Under the pieces are notes generated by a model that did not search any database, was not told where the DNA came from, and saw nothing but the letters and a program-made list of their open reading frames with translations. From the NCBI GenBank assembly GCA_023457875.1, contig JAEXBC010000437.1:1-8055 (forward strand): 8,055 nucleotides of DNA, written 5' to 3'. Below are positions 6,113 to 8,055 of this stretch, in pieces. The translations under genes were made by a program, and so were the position numbers. This stretch comes from Bacillota bacterium. Lineage in GTDB: Bacteria > Bacillota > Clostridia > Lachnospirales > Cellulosilyticaceae. Within the stretch, counting starts at the first letter, position 1. Each line of letters opens with the position of its first letter.

Positions 6113-6825
6113 TCTAATTCCTCCCTATCACTTAAAATTTTTTGTTTATAGATATTTCCATATTTTGAAAAGGACGTGGGATAGATTTCAAGTGAAGATA
6201 ATCTATTTGCCAGCCATAGGGGCATGGCTAATGGTACTTTAATCTCCATCAGGTAACTACACTCGTCCAAAAGATACTCTCCGTAATCACCCTTAGCTAA
6301 ATTCAAATCATACTGGCGACTTCGAATACGCTGGTCAAAGGTAATTCTAATCTGCTTATCATCGCTGCCAAAGTAAGCTATTCTGTCATAGGCTAAATAG
6401 AGTTTGGGCTTTGGATGATAAAAATTCATAAAGTAGTCAATTTCCCTTAGAATTTGACTATCCCTATCAGGCTTAATGCCATGATTTAAGTATTGTTGTG
6501 CTTCCTCTAAGGTGAGTGAAATACGCCTCTTAAATACCGTCCCCTTATATTTCTTCTTAATTTCTAGAAACACCTCATCCTCCTTAGTAGGTTTGCCATA
6601 ACTCCTTAAACGAAGCTTTTCTTTGTATGCAGGCTTTTCAATGGAGTGTCTAATCAAATCATAGCTCTCCGTATCATAGTAAATGTTACAAATCGTGTAT
6701 TTGCCATATTTATCCGTGGTAATATGCGACTTTAAATCTGCAAGTAATAAGTCATGTTTTTCCTTCGTTAACAAATACTTTTTTTCTACACGCTCAAATA
6801 CGCCACTAGCCATTACCTGTCCCAT
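6097..6825 (-). CDS. VTC-domain protein, putative polyphosphate polymerase
   Basis: The 242-residue soluble protein is essentially one VTC domain, a member of the triphosphate tunnel metalloenzyme fold. Characteristic charged tunnel strands are visible: FERVEKKYLL (10-19); KLRLRSY with Arg72 and Arg74; VFLEIKKKYKG with Glu88 and Lys90; FKRR (98-101); YDRIAY with Arg148; ITFDQRIRSR (161-170); LMEIKVP with Glu194 and Lys196; and FSKYG (219-223). Yeast Vtc4 uses equivalent basic residues to polymerise ATP gamma-phosphate into polyphosphate. Bacterial VTC proteins are mostly uncharacterised, so activity here is inferred. No SPX domain or membrane segment is present; membrane contact would come from the coupled DUF4956 protein. 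The start at 6825 has GGAGG and AAGGG upstream, within the overlapping small ORF. Met5 (6813) is a possible alternative. Confidence 0.9.
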   Translation of the reverse strand: MGQVMASGVFERVEKKYLLTKEKHDLLLADLKSHITTDKYGKYTICNIYYDTESYDLIRHSIEKPAYKEKLRLRSYGKPTKEDEVFLEIKKKYKGTVFKRRISLTLEEAQQYLNHGIKPDRDSQILREIDYFMNFYHPKPKLYLAYDRIAYFGSDDKQIRITFDQRIRSRQYDLNLAKGDYGEYLLDECSYLMEIKVPLAMPLWLANRLSSLEIYPTSFSKYGNIYKQKILSDREELECLQA

Positions 6826-6985
6826 CTCTTCCCTTCCTCCTATTTGTCTTCTTATCGGTATCTAACCATAAGCTTTCTACATGATTATTTGTATGAAGGA
6901 AGTATAACTTATGTTCCTTAAATAAAGCTAAATCACCCAAAAGCAATGTTAATAAGCACGCTCTATATAAGCTTTCTTTTTCCAC
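6806..6985 (-). CDS. Candidate small protein or gene remnant overlapping the VTC start (59 codons, GTG start)
   Basis: A frame beginning at GTG (6985-6983) reads V/M-EKESLYRACLLTLLLGD, then LALFKEHKLYFLHTNNHVE, then SLWLDTDKKTNRRKGRDG and stops at TAG (6808-6806), 20 nt inside the VTC gene. The composition (balanced charged and hydrophobic residues, ending in a basic tail) is protein-like, and the stop/start overlap is what an operon partner would show. Against it, there is no ATG in the frame and no Shine-Dalgarno before the GTG. The frame also stays open upstream to an in-frame TAG at 7060-7058. It may be the 3' end of a decayed gene whose ribosome binding site function for VTC has been kept. 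I do not recognise a family. Confidence 0.4.
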   Translation of the reverse strand: MEKESLYRACLLTLLLGDLALFKEHKLYFLHTNNHVESLWLDTDKKTNRRKGRDGTGNG

Positions 6986-6986
6986 A

Positions 6987-7089
6987 AAAAAAACTGTGCA
7001 AAAGCAGAGAGTTTGTCTACAAGATATAGTAGATCCAGAAAGGTTTGATACTATATCCTATCACTCAGTATTTTTGCAACAGTTTTTTT
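6987..7089. repeat. 103-bp element with near-complementary ends (nested inverted repeat)
   Basis: AAAAAAACTGTGCAAAA (6987-7003) pairs with TTTTGCA-A-CAGTTTTTTT (7072-7089), giving 17 bp with one bulged A (7079). Inside, GATATAGTA (7023-7031) is the perfect reverse complement of TACTATATC (7049-7057) around a 17-nt loop. Both strands would end in a run of seven or eight U. It could be a structured RNA, a long-loop terminator for the 145-residue gene, or a small non-autonomous element with terminal inverted repeats; no clear target-site duplication is visible. Confidence 0.5.
7050..7079 (-). promoter_or_regulatory. Candidate promoter of the VTC operon with overlapping dyad
   Basis: On the minus strand TTGCAA (7079-7074) is followed after 18 bp by TATAGT (7055-7050), with four and five of six consensus matches. 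Initiation near 7043 would place the 9-bp dyad arms over the -10 (7049-7057) and at about +12 to +20 (7023-7031), an arrangement typical of a repressor operator. The -35 sits in the outer arm of the inverted-repeat element, so the promoter and full-length structured-RNA readings exclude each other unless transcription also enters from upstream. Confidence 0.35.
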
Positions 7090-7116
7090 GATTATTTCTT
7101 AAGCTATATTTAAGTG

Positions 7117-7151
7117 TTATTGATTTATTATTGATTTATTATTGATTTATT
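7117..7151. repeat. Three perfect 11-bp tandem repeats (TATTGATTTAT)
   Basis: TATTGATTTAT occurs three times head to tail at 7118-7128, 7129-7139 and 7140-7150, with one further matching T on each side. The unit is close to one helical turn, so A/T tracts fall on one face of the DNA. It lies 30 nt after the stop of the 145-residue gene and upstream of the candidate VTC-operon promoter. A role as a protein-binding or DNA-bending array is possible; slippage in AT-rich DNA is the plain alternative. Confidence 0.85.
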
Positions 7152-7180
7152 CCTAAGTTTTATATAGAGTGATCTATTTA

Positions 7181-7618
7181 TTAACCATTATCCTTTTCAT
7201 CCGTGGGTTCATCAATATTTTCCATAAAGTAAACCCCATCTGTCATCTGTGAAGGATAAATAGGTGTCACCTCACCTAATATGTCTTCTAAATAACCAGG
7301 GCACTTGATTTCATGATGAAGCTGCCTATTATTAAATAGTGACATCGCTTCTTGGATATAACCCTCCTCGGCACCATTTTCCTTTAATGCCTTGATAATA
7401 TCCGCTGTCTTAAAAATCTGACACCCGCCCCATAGTGCACCCACGTTGGTATAGACTTGACCAATTTCTGTAGGGGACATAGTTTCATATACTAGCTCTT
7501 GATCCTCACAATATTCATTAAGGGAATGATTATCCACTTCTAAACAATACTCAGCCACCTGCTGGCTATGGTCAAAACAAATCAACTTATGATCAGGTGA
7601 AAGTACGGCATATTTCAT
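7181..7618 (-). CDS. Hypothetical acidic protein, 145 residues
   Basis: The start ATG at 7618 has AAAGGA about 8 nt upstream. The protein begins MKYAVLSPDHKLICFDHSQQ and is soluble-looking. It has five cysteines (14, 25, 37, 66, 106), a helical middle (about 70-97: ADIIKALKENGAEEGYIQEA) and a strongly acidic C-terminus (ENIDEPTDEKDNG). There is no signal peptide, membrane segment or catalytic motif that I recognise. It follows the MATE gene by 95 nt on the same strand; that gap contains a lone TATAAT (7683-7678) without a good -35, so co-transcription with the transporter is possible but unproven. Confidence 0.8.
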   Translation of the reverse strand: MKYAVLSPDHKLICFDHSQQVAEYCLEVDNHSLNEYCEDQELVYETMSPTEIGQVYTNVGALWGGCQIFKTADIIKALKENGAEEGYIQEAMSLFNNRQLHHEIKCPGYLEDILGEVTPIYPSQMTDGVYFMENIDEPTDEKDNG

Positions 7619-7713
7619 ATTTGTATTCCTTTCTAGTAAGCCTTCTAACTCGATTTGAGCATGGTTATATTTCTCTTATTATAAGACCTAAGGCTGTAAA
7701 ATATACCTTTCCT

Positions 7714-8055
7714 TTACACCTCGCCGCGGGTTACATTATTTAGCCATTTCATACCTTTATAACGATATAGGGTGAAGGGGATTTTGATAAGCTCATCGCT
7801 CATTAAAAGTATGTAAATCACTGTGACTGGCCATTTAAATACAAAGGTAGCTAGTACCCCTAATAATATAGAACCACCCCACATACTCAATACATCCAAA
7901 TATAAACCGAACTTAGTATCTCCTCCAGCTCTAGAAATACCCACTACAAAGGTTGCATTAAGGGACTGTGCTACTACAAAGTAGCTCATCACATACATCA
8001 TTGCTGACAAATAGCCTTTAGCCTCTAGGGATATGGAGGTATAAGACAGTACAAC
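7714..8055 (-). CDS. MATE-family multidrug/toxin efflux transporter, C-terminal part (cut by window edge)
   Basis: The frame is open from the window edge to TAA at 7716-7714, giving the last 113 residues. The TTG near 8010 is internal and not a start, since coding continues upstream of it in frame. Typical late MATE features are present: a helix ending in NATFVVGISRAGGDTKFGLYLD, where RAGGDT is the family's conserved late-loop motif; a helix beginning W-GGSILLGVLATFVF; a last helix VTVIYILLMSDELIK; and the common ending R-x-K-x-x-KWLNNVT. MATE proteins export organic cations or other small molecules using a Na+ or H+ gradient; the substrate cannot be told from this fragment. Confidence 0.92.
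   Translation of the reverse strand, partial: VVLSYTSISLEAKGYLSAMMYVMSYFVVAQSLNATFVVGISRAGGDTKFGLYLDVLSMWGGSILLGVLATFVFKWPVTVIYILLMSDELIKIPFTLYRYKGMKWLNNVTRGEV

Noticed and set aside
6683..6865. Plus-strand open frame of 60 codons across the VTC start
   Set aside because: It is antisense to the VTC N-terminus and the small upstream frame, with no Shine-Dalgarno.
6986..7089. Known riboswitch or T-box in the inverted-repeat element
   Set aside because: I looked for T-box, TPP, preQ1 and c-di-GMP core motifs and found none, so no known class is assigned.

Overview
The window looks like chromosomal DNA of a low-G+C, Gram-positive, probably spore-forming anaerobe of the class Clostridia (Lachnospirales-like). 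This is inferred from the AT-rich spacers, the strong AGGAGG-type ribosome binding sites, an LtaS-type polymerase, a VTC/DUF4956 pair and a protein resembling the C-terminal domain of exosporium glycoproteins. No rRNA, tRNA, CRISPR array, transposase or phage gene is visible.

Layout, left to right. Positions 1-225 (minus) hold the N-terminal 75 residues of an unknown protein cut by the window edge. Positions 226-512 are non-coding, with a leader hairpin (271-300) and a terminator-like hairpin (425-471). Positions 513-3232 (minus) hold a surface module: a 200-residue membrane-anchored beta-rich protein, then an LtaS-type membrane phosphotransferase that also has its own good promoter. The only well-supported plus-strand gene, 3469-3975, is divergent from this module and encodes a small Cys-rich protein with a C1q/TNF-like, BclA-C-like jelly roll. 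It converges on an unknown 107-residue gene (4076-4399, minus), with a bidirectional hairpin between them.

Positions 4667-6985 (minus) hold a second cluster. In transcription order it contains a previously unlisted 59-codon reading frame (6985-6806), a VTC-domain putative polyphosphate polymerase (6825-6097) overlapping it, a DUF4956 membrane protein overlapping VTC by 16 nt, and then, from its own promoter, a secreted M23 (LytM-type) peptidase. A perfect 16-bp-stem terminator closes the cluster. Upstream, at 6986-7180, is a compact structured region: a 103-bp element with near-complementary ends, an inner 9-bp dyad over a candidate promoter, and three perfect 11-bp tandem repeats. The right end carries an unknown acidic 145-residue protein and the C-terminal 113 residues of a MATE-family transporter, both minus.

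Functionally the recognisable genes point to the envelope and possibly the spore: polyanion polymer synthesis (LtaS-like, VTC/DUF4956), peptidoglycan cleavage (M23) and a surface jelly-roll protein. VTC and DUF4956 genes often travel with the spore-coat kinase CotH, but no CotH is present here. The least explained stretch is 6806-7151: a small ORF with no ATG coupled to VTC, preceded by nested inverted repeats and phased direct repeats.
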